A stretch of DNA of 64,000 bases from Shewanella sp. TC10 (lineage in GTDB: Bacteria > Pseudomonadota > Gammaproteobacteria > Enterobacterales > Shewanellaceae): positions 69,705 to 133,704 of the forward strand of contig NZ_VKHR01000002.1 of assembly GCF_009663145.1 (NCBI RefSeq), read 5' to 3'. Under the pieces are notes generated by a model that saw nothing but the letters and a program-made list of their open reading frames with translations, did no database searches and was not told the DNA's origin. How positions within the stretch are numbered: position 1 is the stretch's first letter; each line of letters starts with the position of its first letter. This document shows positions 24,983-34,634 of this stretch, piece by piece. Made by a program: the position numbers and the translations under genes.

Positions 24983-25372
24983 TTAAACGTCTTCTAACAC
25001 TGTTTTTCTTATCATTTGAATACCCACTACACCAAAGCCAATTTCCAGCAGTAGATACACAACCAACAACCAATGGGGCATACCATCAATAAGTAAACTC
25101 AAACTGCGGCCAGCTGCTAAGCCAAGCATAAACACGACCAAACTGTATAAAGCTGCAAGCCTAATCGATGCATTAAAAGCACCTGCCACCCAAAAAATCA
25201 CCAAGGCTAAATAAAGCCCCATTACCGCGCGAAAAATATGAGTTACATTGAGAGGATCAGCATTGATATCGAATAAGAATGACAGCGAGGTAGATGGAGA
25301 AAAACCATAAGATAGTGCTATAGGAAGGAGCCCAATAGCCGCCACGATTAAAAAAATCTGTTGTGCTTTCAT
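24983..25372 (-). CDS. DUF4345 family four-helix membrane protein
   Basis: 129 residues with four predicted transmembrane helices. The N-terminal pattern (IGLLPIALSYGFSPSTSLSFLF), HIFRAVMGLYLALVIFWV and AAGRSLSLLIDGMPHWLL fits DUF4345, a family of unknown function. It lies about 90 bp upstream of the sulfatase gene on the same strand and may be its first operon partner. There is no obvious functional clue beyond that position. Confidence 0.75.
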   Translation of the reverse strand: MKAQQIFLIVAAIGLLPIALSYGFSPSTSLSFLFDINADPLNVTHIFRAVMGLYLALVIFWVAGAFNASIRLAALYSLVVFMLGLAAGRSLSLLIDGMPHWLLVVYLLLEIGFGVVGIQMIRKTVLEDV

Positions 25373-25832
25373 ATTTAATTAATTCCCTGAATTTTACTGT
25401 TCTTGTCCTTGAACTCATCTAATAGATGACACATTCATTTTTTATAGCGACCACAAATTTAAAACTCGGCTGCCTTAAAGCTCTGCTATGTAGCTTCAGA
25501 CATATTTAAAGACCATACAGTCTTAAGACAATGTAATTTTTGAGGTTATATATTCAGTCTAGGCAAGATCTTCTTTTATTCAAATTGAGTCGCGACATTT
25601 ACAAAAATTAAATGAATTGCCCTTTCTATCCACGAGTGAACATTTTAATAAGTGAAACCAACATTCATGACAGACAAAAACGCAAATCTTCCAGTGCTCG
25701 GCAATTTTTACCCGCTAAAAATGTAAGAAAGTTAAACTAACTTTGTGAAATTTATGATAAACCGTGCTAGCAGTCTGATGATAAAACGCATATATTTGAA
25801 AGTGTTTCAGATCTTCTTTTAGGGATAAAATC
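25373..25832. other. intergenic region between divergent DUF4345 and mscS-like genes
   Basis: 460 bp with no credible ORF, hairpin or repeat. It should contain the promoters of the sulfatase cluster and of the MscS-family gene. Confidence 0.5.
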
Positions 25833-27662
25833 ATGATGCAAACGTGGCGTTGGCTTTTCTCAGTGGCTTTACTCATTTCAATCCATTGCACATCCTTTAA
25901 TGCGATTGCAGCAGATGACATTAATCTTAAAAAAGTAGCAGAAGCCGAAAAGCGCAGTGAAGCGATTGCCGAAGCACAAGGCGGATTGATACTCGCCCGA
26001 GATGGAGAAACGCCACTTTCAACCTTAATCGCCATTAGCCAAGCGGTTGAGCAAGATGACTGGCAAGCGGCTGCTGAATTTGTTGACTTACGTTATTTAC
26101 CAAACGGCATTAATCCAGAAGACGGCCCTGAATTACTGCGTAAGCTATCCATTTTATGGAACAAGCAAAACATCATCGACTTGTCACAAATCAGTGATCA
26201 GCCAACGGGACATTTAAACGATAAGCTTCCAAGCTACCGAGATTTACTTGGGGTGCTTGAAACTAACACTGGCCCCATTCCTGTTTACATGCAGCATGTC
26301 CCAGATGGAAAAGGCGGTAAAATATGGAAAATTTCCAATGCTACTGTCGCTAAAATTCCAGAACTTTGGGATGAATACGGCTATAGTCCGCAAATTGAAA
26401 CCTTAGCTAACTTTCTGCCTCAATTTTCCGCCTTTCATATGGAAAACTGGCAATTACTGATATTCAGTTTAAGTATCTTATTTGGCTGGATTGGTACCGG
26501 TCTTATCAGTCTTGCTGCCATGAGTATTGCCAAACACTTCGAACCTAAAATTGCTGGGCTCACCCGATTTTGTGGCCGCAGTCTGCGCTGGTTCTTATAC
26601 TTATCATTACTACAATATGTTGCTTTAGCACTCGGTCTATCTGTACGTGCCAGAGTCTGGTTTGATAACAGCACGCTACTCTACCTTGCCAATACCATTT
26701 TGATTCTGGGTGTAGTTGAGCTTTATTCAGCCTACAAATCTAAACAGCTACATGACCAAGATAAAAGTTACAGTGTGGCACTATTAAGACCTATGGTAGC
26801 CATTCTTAAAATGGTCATTGTGGTGATAATCGCGCTAATGTGGTTTGAAAGCTCAGGCTACAATATGGCGACAATCCTAACCGGTTTAGGTGTTGGTAGT
26901 TTAGCCATTGCCTTAGCCGCGCAAAAACCACTAGAGAATGTGTTTGGCGCATTGACACTCTATGCAGCAAGGCCAATTAAACCCGGTGACTTTTGCCGCT
27001 TTGGCACTACCTTAGGTGTGGTTGAAGAAATCGGTTTACGCTCAACCCGTATTCGTAAGCTTGACCGCACCGTAGTGCATATTCCTAACTCGGTTTTTTC
27101 ATCCCAGGAACTAGAAAACTTTTCAGTGATCGATCGCCGCCGCTATAAGCATGATTTGCGTATAAGCCTCGATACTTCCAAAGAGCAGTTACAAATGCTG
27201 CTGATGGAACTACGTAAATTACTGCTATCGCATCCACGAGTATTAGAAGTGGCTCAGCGAGCACGATTTTTAGCGATTGAGCGCGATGCTTTTGTGGTCA
27301 ACGTCAATGCTTACATTGATACGGGTGATATCAATGAATATTTTGGTATTGCCGAAGATTTGAATTTTCACTTATTGAACATTATGAAAACACTGGATAT
27401 CCATATTGCACCAGTAGGGCAAAATGTGGTGCTTAATAATGCGGTGCCTGCTGATCTTGAAGTGCAGCAAAGAGCAGAGCAAACCATTCGCCAGCTAATC
27501 GAAGAAGAAGAGCTACCGTTTCCAAATTACAGTGAAGACACCCGAGAAGGGTTTAAAGATAGTGTGGCTTATCCACCAGTCGGTAGTGTGACTAAGCCTA
27601 AGGATGTACTGAAATCCCCTGAAGAATTAGAAGTGGATAACGAAATTGTCGCTAAATCTTAA
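25833..27662 (+). CDS. MscS family mechanosensitive channel with periplasmic N-terminal domain
   Basis: 609 residues. A signal peptide (ending NAIAADD, about residue 27) precedes a soluble periplasmic region of about 170 residues, then transmembrane helices (LLIFSLSILFGWIGTGLISLAAMS, FLYLSLLQYVALALGLSV, LYLANTILILGVVELY, MVAILKMVIVVIIALMWFE) and the MscS pore helix and beta domain (ILTGLGVGSLAIALAAQKPLENVFGALTLYAARPIKPGDFCRFG...VEEIGLRSTRIRKLDRTVVHIPNSVFSSQELENFS). The C-terminus is a cytoplasmic cage plus an acidic tail. Such channels release solutes upon hypo-osmotic shock. It is a larger, YbdG/YnaI-like member; the exact subfamily is not determined. Two adjacent ATG codons give an ambiguous start of one residue. 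Confidence 0.92.
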   Translation: MMQTWRWLFSVALLISIHCTSFNAIAADDINLKKVAEAEKRSEAIAEAQGGLILARDGETPLSTLIAISQAVEQDDWQAAAEFVDLRYLPNGINPEDGPELLRKLSILWNKQNIIDLSQISDQPTGHLNDKLPSYRDLLGVLETNTGPIPVYMQHVPDGKGGKIWKISNATVAKIPELWDEYGYSPQIETLANFLPQFSAFHMENWQLLIFSLSILFGWIGTGLISLAAMSIAKHFEPKIAGLTRFCGRSLRWFLYLSLLQYVALALGLSVRARVWFDNSTLLYLANTILILGVVELYSAYKSKQLHDQDKSYSVALLRPMVAILKMVIVVIIALMWFESSGYNMATILTGLGVGSLAIALAAQKPLENVFGALTLYAARPIKPGDFCRFGTTLGVVEEIGLRSTRIRKLDRTVVHIPNSVFSSQELENFSVIDRRRYKHDLRISLDTSKEQLQMLLMELRKLLLSHPRVLEVAQRARFLAIERDAFVVNVNAYIDTGDINEYFGIAEDLNFHLLNIMKTLDIHIAPVGQNVVLNNAVPADLEVQQRAEQTIRQLIEEEELPFPNYSEDTREGFKDSVAYPPVGSVTKPKDVLKSPEELEVDNEIVAKS

Positions 27663-27705
27663 TGATAAAGCAGCCTTGATGGAAAGATAGCCCCAAATAG
27701 AACTC

Positions 27706-27734
27706 AAAAAGCCAAGCAAACGCTTGGCTTTTTT
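27706..27734. terminator. bidirectional terminator between mscS-like and DUF5062 genes
   Basis: Stem AAAAAGCCAAGC / GCTTGGCTTTTTT with an AAAC loop; A-run and T-run on opposite sides serve both converging transcripts. Confidence 0.9.
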
Positions 27735-27752
27735 ATAACTACAATCCAGCTT

Positions 27753-28013
27753 TTAATTCATTAATGGATGTTCAGGAGGCAACTGTTTACTGATCCACAA
27801 CACCAATTTATGCTTTCTATTAGGGCCATCATCTTTATCTTCCGCAAGTGCTTGTATCAAGCCATCTTGTACCAATAAACGATAAATACATTCCACTTTG
27901 TCCTTTGGCGAAATGCCTACACCAAAATCTTTAAAACCTCTTTTTTTCGCATATCCTTCACCAATTTCCATGGCGAGTTTCAGTAACTTGCTATCATTTT
28001 TGCCTGGCTTCAT
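27753..28013 (-). CDS. DUF5062 family protein
   Basis: 86 residues from the ATG at 28013, which has a GGAG site 7 bp upstream; the TTG two codons earlier is less likely. The sequence GEGYAKKRGFKDFG...SPKDKVECIYRLLVQDGLIQALAEDKDDGPNRKHKLVLWISKQLPPEHPL fits DUF5062, a small family of Shewanella and Vibrio. It has no signal peptide, is probably cytoplasmic, and its function is unknown. Monocistronic and convergent with the channel gene. Confidence 0.75.
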   Translation of the reverse strand: MKPGKNDSKLLKLAMEIGEGYAKKRGFKDFGVGISPKDKVECIYRLLVQDGLIQALAEDKDDGPNRKHKLVLWISKQLPPEHPLMN

Positions 28014-28138
28014 ATCCAAACTCCAGTCGGTTTCAATACCTTAAAATTACGCTATTTTATTCAAAGTTCAATGCATAACCGCTAAGTCTTGAGAAGTATT
28101 TCACTTATTCTGTGGTTAAACATACAATTTGCCCTGTG

Positions 28139-28204
28139 TTTATTAAATTGAATAGTATTTATTGAATAGTATTTATTAAATTGAATAGTACCTATTGAAT
28201 AGTG
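28139..28204. repeat. two copies of a 33-bp tandem repeat
   Basis: Two adjoining 33-bp units (28139-28171 and 28172-28204), each beginning TTTATTAAATTGAATAGTA and containing a second TTGAATAGT. They differ at three positions. They lie about 50 bp upstream of the kinase-like gene, in its promoter region. Confidence 0.9.
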
Positions 28205-28255
28205 TTTAGCTAAATTCAACGCCAATACCGATTATAGAGAGATTATTTTCATCGA

Positions 28256-29341
28256 ATGAATATTGAAACTGACTTTAATTCAAGCGTTAACTCAAGTGTG
28301 CTCAACACCATAAAACAACAAACGGGTGCGACAACAATTACTCAAATAGAGCTGATTCAATCGCTTTGGAGCGGTTACGGCGAATTGTTCAGAGCTCACT
28401 TGTCAGGTTCGGAATATGACAGCGTGATTGTTAAACACATCAAGCTACCTATTATGGAATCACAAGGTAGTACCACAACACAATCGCACCCTAAAGGATG
28501 GAATACAGCCCTTTCTCATCAGCGCAAGATAAAGTCTTACCAAGTAGAGTTTCATTGGTATCAAGATTACGCCAACCAATGTAGCCCAGATAATCGGGTG
28601 CCTAAATGCTTTTATCTTGAGCAAGATGGAGATGACTGCTTATTGATTCTTGAGGACTTAGTCACTGTTGGCTTTAATAAAGTGCTCACTCAGGCTGATG
28701 ATATCGCCATTAGAGCCTGCCTTAAGTGGCTAGGGAATTTTCATGGTCAATTTCTATTTCAAAATCCTGATTTTCAGCACCTAGATTCAACTAAACAAGA
28801 TAAAGAAGTAAGTAACCACTTACACTTAAAGCTATGGCAGAAAGGAACCTACTGGCATTTAGATACCCGCCCAGATGAATTAGCAGCATTAACCGACCCG
28901 AAGCTAAAAGCAGCAGCCCGTCACATCGATACAGCGCTCAGTAGCACCCCATTTCAAACCTTAGTCCATGGCGATGCTAAGCTGGCTAACTTCTGTTTCT
29001 CTAATGATCACCAACAAGCAGCAGCGGTGGACTTTCAATATGTTGGTCAAGGTTGTGGCATGAAGGATGTCGCACTATTACTCAGCAGTGTGCTTAAATT
29101 TTCAGAAAATGAATCGCAAATTACACAATGGCTTGATGACTACTTTCGCGAGTTAGTGATTAGCACCAAGCATCATCAGCCCCACATTTGTACAGATAAG
29201 TTAGTGCAAACATGGCGACCTCTCTATTCCATCGCTTGGGCCGACTTTCAGCGGTTTGTAAAAGGATGGAGCCCCAATCATTTTAAGATTAACCCATACA
29301 CCGAAGCGTTAACTGCTAAAGCACTGGCTCAGCTTAAGTGA
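28256..29341 (+). CDS. APH/EcKinase-like phosphotransferase
   Basis: 361 residues with the protein-kinase-like fold of aminoglycoside/choline/ecdysteroid kinases. The nucleotide lysine region is VIVKHIKLP; a long insertion with HQRKIKSYQVEFHWYQDYANQC follows; LLILEDL is the hinge; the catalytic loop is LVHGDAKLANFCF (HGDxxxxN) and the metal-binding motif DFQYVGQGCGMKDVALLL. It should phosphorylate a small hydroxylated molecule in the cytoplasm, but the substrate is not evident. It is a single gene with a hairpin downstream. Confidence 0.82.
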   Translation: MNIETDFNSSVNSSVLNTIKQQTGATTITQIELIQSLWSGYGELFRAHLSGSEYDSVIVKHIKLPIMESQGSTTTQSHPKGWNTALSHQRKIKSYQVEFHWYQDYANQCSPDNRVPKCFYLEQDGDDCLLILEDLVTVGFNKVLTQADDIAIRACLKWLGNFHGQFLFQNPDFQHLDSTKQDKEVSNHLHLKLWQKGTYWHLDTRPDELAALTDPKLKAAARHIDTALSSTPFQTLVHGDAKLANFCFSNDHQQAAAVDFQYVGQGCGMKDVALLLSSVLKFSENESQITQWLDDYFRELVISTKHHQPHICTDKLVQTWRPLYSIAWADFQRFVKGWSPNHFKINPYTEALTAKALAQLK

Positions 29342-29385
29342 TAACAGCAGACGTCATGCAATAATAAAAAGCTACATACAACAGC

Positions 29386-29404
29386 AAGGGAGTATCCCTT
29401 TTTT
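29386..29404 (+). terminator. short terminator after the kinase-like gene
   Basis: 6-bp stem AAGGGA / TCCCTT with a GTA loop and a run of six Ts. The stem is short, so this is less certain than the other terminators. Confidence 0.5.
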
Positions 29405-29618
29405 ATCAACGATATAAACAGCAGTAAACTTGCAACCACAGATCATTCTCTAGCTCTTTCCTATATCCTTATCCAGTTTGTTTTTTACTCAATTTTACAC
29501 TTTAAGTGGTTACAATCTAACCACAACTTGGTATAAGTAAATACTAATGAAACGCAATCGCGATTAGCTGTTACCGAATGCATGAAGCATAACACTGGGT
29601 TTTCAATGGAATGTGATA

Positions 29619-32600
29619 ATGAAAAACGAGATTTTTTTCTTTGGTGAATGGCAGGTTGATCCCAATAGCAACAGCGTAAACCTTGGCAAAAAAACCAAAC
29701 AGCTTGAACCCAAAGCTATGGATGTATTGGTTTTATTATGTCAACGCAGCGGTGAAGTCTTAAGTAGCGACGATATCGTCAATCACTGCTGGCCTGATAG
29801 TGATATTGGCGACAATCCACTACATAAAATCATCAATCAATTACGCCGCGCCCTTGACGATAAAGCCACTTCCCCCTGTTATATCGAAACCATTCGCAAA
29901 CGCGGTTATCGCACCATTGCCGATGTAAACTTCCCTATTGGCCACGAAACCGTTGCAGATAACCAGCTGTGGAAATCTGGCTCGCCCTTTCCAGGCCTAC
30001 AGGCTTACTCAGAAGATTTTTATGAAGTCTTTTTTGGCCGCAGTAAACAAATTAGCGTGCTACTTGAGCGTATTAGTCAGCAAGTTAAATTCGGTCGAGG
30101 TTTTTGTTTATTACTTGGCCCCAGTGGCAGTGGTAAATCCTCATTAATCAACGCAGGGATTATTCCTAACCTTACCATAGGTTCAGGATATAACGGGGTG
30201 CATGTAGTTGCATACAGCAGCCTAGACTTTGCCGATGTCGCTAAATCACAACTCTTTATCGAACTCGCAGGAGCTATGCTTGATTGGGAAGTTAACGACC
30301 AACCAGTGTTTGAAGGTGACAGTGCTGATTCACTATCCCACCGACTCATCACAGAACCGCAAGTGATTGTTAATCAATGCAAACAGGCCATTAAAGCTAA
30401 TCGTCAACTTCACACTCACTTTGCTTTATTTATCGATCGTCTAGAAGTGTTATTGTCTTCACCGCTTTTTACCAATGAACAACGATCTGCTTTTGTTGGC
30501 ATACTCGAACAACTCGCTAATTCTGGCTGTATTATTGTGTTAAGTGCTTGTCGTAATGAGTTTTATCCCTTGCTTGTTGGCTACCCAAGTTTAATGATAG
30601 GAAAGGGGCAAGGAGCTCATTTTGATTTATCGCCGCCTACTCGCAGTGAATTACTACAAATGATCCGGCTACCAGCTGTGGCAGCTAATTTAACTTGGAC
30701 CAGCGACCCTGAGACAGCAACACCTTTAGATGAAATTCTTTGCGCAGAAGCCGCCAGTAACCCTGATGCACTCCCTATGCTGCAGTACATGCTGCAAGCA
30801 CTGTATTTAAAGCGCAGTAAAGACAACCAGTTACTCTTTAGTGTTTATCAAGAATTAGGGGGAATTGAAGGGGCAATCGGCAAAAATGCTGAAGATGCTA
30901 TTGCAGAGTTAACATCCCAGCAAAAAGCCAGTCTCCCGCATGTTTTTTCACTGCTAGTGACGCTAAGGGAAGACGAGTCATCAGTCACTAGTCGCACCGC
31001 TCGCTGGGCACAGCTTCACACCAAAGAAGAGCGCACCCTGACACAGGCGATGATTAATAGTCGCTTATTCGTGTCCAATCTGCAAAACGGCGAACCCTGC
31101 TTCAGCATTGCTCACGAAGCGCTACTGCGCCGCTGGCCAAGAGCCACATCATGGATTGCCGAACATAATCAAAGTATTCGTATAAAAAGCCGGTTACAGC
31201 ACCAGTCCAGCCGCTGGCTACAAGAAAACAAACATCATGCTTATTTACTTGCCGACGGAAAACCACTGAAAGAAGCGCAAGCGCTTAAAGCTAATCCATT
31301 ATTTGATTTAGAGCCACAAGAAGTCGACCTCATTAATGCCTCCAGTAAACATGAACGAATTAAACGCTGGCAAAAAACCTTCACCGTCTCATTGCTGTTT
31401 TTACTCACTATCACCTCAATTTTAGCCAGTGTCCGCAGTTTTGAAGCAGAGAAGATGGCGCTAGAAAAAAGACAAGCAGCCGAAAACCTACTTGGCTTTA
31501 TGGTGGGAGATTTTGCCGACAAAATGCGTGGCATTGGTAGAATGGATTTACTCGATGGGATTAATAAAAAAGCGCTGGAATACTATAGCGAAGCATCAAG
31601 CCTTAAAGATACCAGTTTAAGCTTTGAGTCCCGTTTTCAACAAGGACAAACATTAGAAGCGATGGGAGAAGTGGCTTATTCACGAGGGAAAATAACCGAA
31701 ACCAAAGAAGCGTTATTAGCCGCTAGAGAAAAGCTCAGCGCATTGTTAATTGAGCAACCTGAACATTTTGAACTACTTAAAACTCTAGGGGCTAATGCGT
31801 TTTGGTTAGGGCAATTGGATTATGACCAAAGTGATTGGACTGCCTCAAAAGTCTGGTTTGAACAATACCTAAATTACAGTCAAAAAATGTATGACCTAGC
31901 GCCAGAAAATACAGAAGCGCTGATGGAACTGTCATACGCATATAATTCATTGGGTTCTATTTATATCGAAGAGCAGGATTTCATTTCTGCTTTGAAATAT
32001 TTTGAACATTCTCTTAAATTGAAAAAGCAAACTCTAGCTAAAAATCCTAATAATATTCAACTTATTGCAGATATTGCAGACACTCGTTCCTGGCAAGCTA
32101 ATGCAATCATTTCTCAAGGTGATATACACTCTGCAATATCAATACATGAAGAGCTTCAGTCCGAATTATTAAAAAGTAACTTAGAGTTAACTCCCTATGC
32201 ATTAGATAGATTATTCGCCAGTTATAAAATTCACTCTGAATTACTGCGATTACAAAACCATAAACAACAAGCCTTTGAAGTCATACAGCTAAGTTTAAAC
32301 GCTATTAATAAAGCTATAAGCCAAGATCCAAATAATGAACAGTGGCAAATATATAGATTTAACTCATTATTTCGATTATTAGAATTAGTTGATGAAGAAA
32401 CTCATCACAAAATTAAACATGATGTTGAAGAACTTGCTGAAATGCTCAGTTCAAACAGCCAATTAAGTATTTCTAATAATAACAGATACATTTGGGCTAT
32501 TTACCATCTCTCATCAGCTAGACATTTTTACTTATTACAAAAGTTCGAAGATAGCTATCAATATGCCTCAATCGCAACTGACCTATTTCAAGAAATATCT

Positions 32601-32876
32601 AATACATATCAGAAAGATGTCAGCTATAAAGCCTTACTATCTTCAAGCCAGTTATTAGTAAATACAACAGCTGAAATCATTGAGTACGATAAATTAGACC
32701 CATCTCCATGTGAGCAATCTATAAAAAGGCTTGCTCCATTAATCGAAAATAATAAAAGTCCTGAAATAGTAATACCCTACTTGAAAGCCTTGCATTGCCT
32801 TAGATTAGCCCCTGAGGACAAAAATCTTACTAGCATCGTAACAAATGCTGGTATCAATTTTATGAACGTTCACTAA
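29619..32876 (+). CDS. wHTH-nSTAND NTPase-TPR membrane regulator
   Basis: 1085 residues from the ATG at 29619 (GGA site 8 bp upstream; the GTG two codons before is an alternative). Domains in order: CadC/OmpR-like winged helix (about 1-105; LEPKAMDVLVLLCQRSGEVLSSDDIV, KRGYRTIADV); FPGLQAYSEDFYEVFFGR, the entry of an nSTAND1 NTPase; Walker A GPSGSGKSS (about 167-175); Walker B-like HFALFIDRLEVL; arginine-rich STAND region; one transmembrane helix (about 587-608, FTVSLLFLLTITSILASV); the linker DKMRGIGRMDLLDGINKKALEYYS; and TPR repeats to the end. It thus has a cytoplasmic DNA-binding ATPase and a periplasmic TPR sensor, an inferred topology. The ligand and target promoter are unknown. A small gene follows after 15 bp. 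Confidence 0.88.
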   Translation: MKNEIFFFGEWQVDPNSNSVNLGKKTKQLEPKAMDVLVLLCQRSGEVLSSDDIVNHCWPDSDIGDNPLHKIINQLRRALDDKATSPCYIETIRKRGYRTIADVNFPIGHETVADNQLWKSGSPFPGLQAYSEDFYEVFFGRSKQISVLLERISQQVKFGRGFCLLLGPSGSGKSSLINAGIIPNLTIGSGYNGVHVVAYSSLDFADVAKSQLFIELAGAMLDWEVNDQPVFEGDSADSLSHRLITEPQVIVNQCKQAIKANRQLHTHFALFIDRLEVLLSSPLFTNEQRSAFVGILEQLANSGCIIVLSACRNEFYPLLVGYPSLMIGKGQGAHFDLSPPTRSELLQMIRLPAVAANLTWTSDPETATPLDEILCAEAASNPDALPMLQYMLQALYLKRSKDNQLLFSVYQELGGIEGAIGKNAEDAIAELTSQQKASLPHVFSLLVTLREDESSVTSRTARWAQLHTKEERTLTQAMINSRLFVSNLQNGEPCFSIAHEALLRRWPRATSWIAEHNQSIRIKSRLQHQSSRWLQENKHHAYLLADGKPLKEAQALKANPLFDLEPQEVDLINASSKHERIKRWQKTFTVSLLFLLTITSILASVRSFEAEKMALEKRQAAENLLGFMVGDFADKMRGIGRMDLLDGINKKALEYYSEASSLKDTSLSFESRFQQGQTLEAMGEVAYSRGKITETKEALLAAREKLSALLIEQPEHFELLKTLGANAFWLGQLDYDQSDWTASKVWFEQYLNYSQKMYDLAPENTEALMELSYAYNSLGSIYIEEQDFISALKYFEHSLKLKKQTLAKNPNNIQLIADIADTRSWQANAIISQGDIHSAISIHEELQSELLKSNLELTPYALDRLFASYKIHSELLRLQNHKQQAFEVIQLSLNAINKAISQDPNNEQWQIYRFNSLFRLLELVDEETHHKIKHDVEELAEMLSSNSQLSISNNNRYIWAIYHLSSARHFYLLQKFEDSYQYASIATDLFQEISNTYQKDVSYKALLSSSQLLVNTTAEIIEYDKLDPSPCEQSIKRLAPLIENNKSPEIVIPYLKALHCLRLAPEDKNLTSIVTNAGINFMNVH

Positions 32877-32891
32877 CTCAATGGAGTCCCT

Positions 32892-33254
32892 ATGTTGAAT
32901 ACCACCGGCAAAGCCACATTCATAACAGTTACAGTCACACTAGACAAAAATGAAGTTCCGTCATTCACCTACAGTAACGAAACTGGCAATGTCGAAGTTT
33001 CTGAAGAAAGTACTATTACCTATATTCTTGATGATAATACTAATAAAGGATTGAAATTTACTGGTGCCGCATTTAATACACCATTCGACGGTATTGTTGA
33101 TGCAGTTACGGTGAGTAGTGATGGAAAAATTGTCCAGTTAATAGATCTGGATAAGGTGGTTGGTAAAACTACATTTCAATTTATTTTATCGAATACAGAC
33201 AACACTTTGATGCTAATCAGTAAAGACCCTCAGGTAATAAACATTAAAGTCTAA
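32892..33254 (+). CDS. small beta-rich protein paired with the nSTAND regulator
   Basis: 120 residues, beginning 15 bp after the stop of the nSTAND gene, hence probably co-transcribed. The sequence is beta-rich ([27 protein letters not shown]..., TITYILDD) and ends [11 protein letters not shown]. It has no signal peptide, no Cys and no catalytic motif. It may belong to the small family annotated in databases as DP-EP proteins, which have a similar DPQ-containing C-terminus, but I am not certain of that. It is a natural candidate for a ligand, effector or target of the adjacent STAND protein. Confidence 0.7.
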   Translation: MLNTTGKATFITVTVTLDKNEVPSFTYSNETGNVEVSEESTITYILDDNTNKGLKFTGAAFNTPFDGIVDAVTVSSDGKIVQLIDLDKVVGKTTFQFILSNTDNTLMLISKDPQVINIKV

Positions 33255-33375
33255 TAAATACAACACCTTAACAAGGAAGGTTAGCGAAAGGTTATCGCCA
33301 ACAGAGTTCGATAGAGTATTAACTAGAAAACGCAGCTAATGCGATGAAATTAATACACTAGTAAGGATACTCGTT

Positions 33376-34560
33376 ATGTTAGAACTCACTTCCACTGCTG
33401 AGAATCAATTAACCCAAATTTCTCAAGTGAATATGGACATGTTCATTGGCGACACTAAAACGGGCAATATCTATTGCCAATTTGAGGCCAATGAACATCC
33501 TCCGAGTACTAACCCTTTAAAACTTGAACCACAGTTTTTATCAAACAATTTAGCCAATCACACAATCAGTAATCAAACTACCGCCAATATCAGTGCTAAT
33601 AAGGCTGATAGCAATCAAGCCAATACAGATGTAACCGTTGCAGAGACTAAACTCGGTGGTAACGCTCTCAGTTCATTATCAAGCTTAGTTGAGCACATAA
33701 TGGAAGCGATGATTGTTGTCGATGAGTTTGGCAATATTCAAATGGCAAATCGACACGCTGTATCTTTGCTGCTTGATTGCGATAAAAGCTCAGCAAACTC
33801 TTTAATTGGCCAGCGCTGGCAGTCTTACTTGTGTGAGCCGCAAAAGTCGCACTATCAACAAATGATCCTCGAATCTAGATTAGAGCCAAGACCGCTGAAT
33901 CACCTACCTAATGAAACGACACTTAACATGTCAAATGGCCAAACCATTGATGTTGAAATGTCTGTGACTCATTTCCCAATGTCTGAGCCTTTATTTGGCA
34001 TCATCATCAGAGATTTAAGTAAGTATCGCGCTGAGTATCAACAGTTGTATAAGTGGGCATCGACCGACTGCTTAACTAACTTATCTAATCGTCGTGTATT
34101 TGATGCCGACTTAAAGCACCAATGGAAAACATGCATTGAGCAAGGTGACCCTATCAGTGTGCTGATTATCGATATCGACCATTTTAAAACTTTTAATGAT
34201 AACCATGGCCATGTGATGGGCGATCGCTGTTTACAAAAAATTGCTGCTGCGATTCAAGCTTCTTTACCCAACGAAAATTGCACAGCTGCTAGGTACGGTG
34301 GTGAAGAATTTGCCTTGGTCATGCCAAATTGCGACACATCAGAAGCACAAGCCACGGCTCAACTTATTCAACAAAATATTAATGCTTTGACTTATATGGA
34401 TATAGGGTTAGATATTTCGGTTTCTGTCAGTGTGAGTCAGGGGCATGCCAGTGAGGTCAATGGCCAGTTCAGAACGGCCAATGCCCTACTTTGCGCCGCT
34501 GATACTGCTCTGTATCGTGCAAAAGCGGATGGCAGAAACCGTATTAATACTTGCTGTTAG
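33376..34560 (+). CDS. PAS-GGDEF diguanylate cyclase
   Basis: 394 residues. An N-terminal low-complexity region is followed by a PAS domain (about 105-220, IMEAMIVVDEFGNIQMANRHAVSLL...GIIIRDLSKYRAEYQQ) and a GGDEF domain with DCLTNLSNRRVFDADL, VLIIDIDHFKTFNDNHGHVMGD and the active-site GGEEF (about 309-313). GGEEF is catalytic, so it should make cyclic-di-GMP. The usual RxxD inhibitory site upstream is not present (NENC instead). No transmembrane segment is seen; it is a soluble sensor. The preceding gap (about 120 bp) suggests separate transcription from the nSTAND pair. Confidence 0.92.
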   Translation: MLELTSTAENQLTQISQVNMDMFIGDTKTGNIYCQFEANEHPPSTNPLKLEPQFLSNNLANHTISNQTTANISANKADSNQANTDVTVAETKLGGNALSSLSSLVEHIMEAMIVVDEFGNIQMANRHAVSLLLDCDKSSANSLIGQRWQSYLCEPQKSHYQQMILESRLEPRPLNHLPNETTLNMSNGQTIDVEMSVTHFPMSEPLFGIIIRDLSKYRAEYQQLYKWASTDCLTNLSNRRVFDADLKHQWKTCIEQGDPISVLIIDIDHFKTFNDNHGHVMGDRCLQKIAAAIQASLPNENCTAARYGGEEFALVMPNCDTSEAQATAQLIQQNINALTYMDIGLDISVSVSVSQGHASEVNGQFRTANALLCAADTALYRAKADGRNRINTCC

Positions 34561-34586
34561 TCTGCAATAGTTCATTCACAACGAAG

Positions 34587-34621
34587 AAAGCTGGCTTGGT
34601 TTTGAATCAAGCTAGCTTTAT
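34587..34621 (+). terminator. terminator after the diguanylate cyclase gene
   Basis: 12-bp stem AAAGCTGGCTTG / CAAGCTAGCTTT with one G-U pair in RNA and a short T-run. Confidence 0.65.
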
Positions 34622-34634
34622 TAATCAGCTTCAA

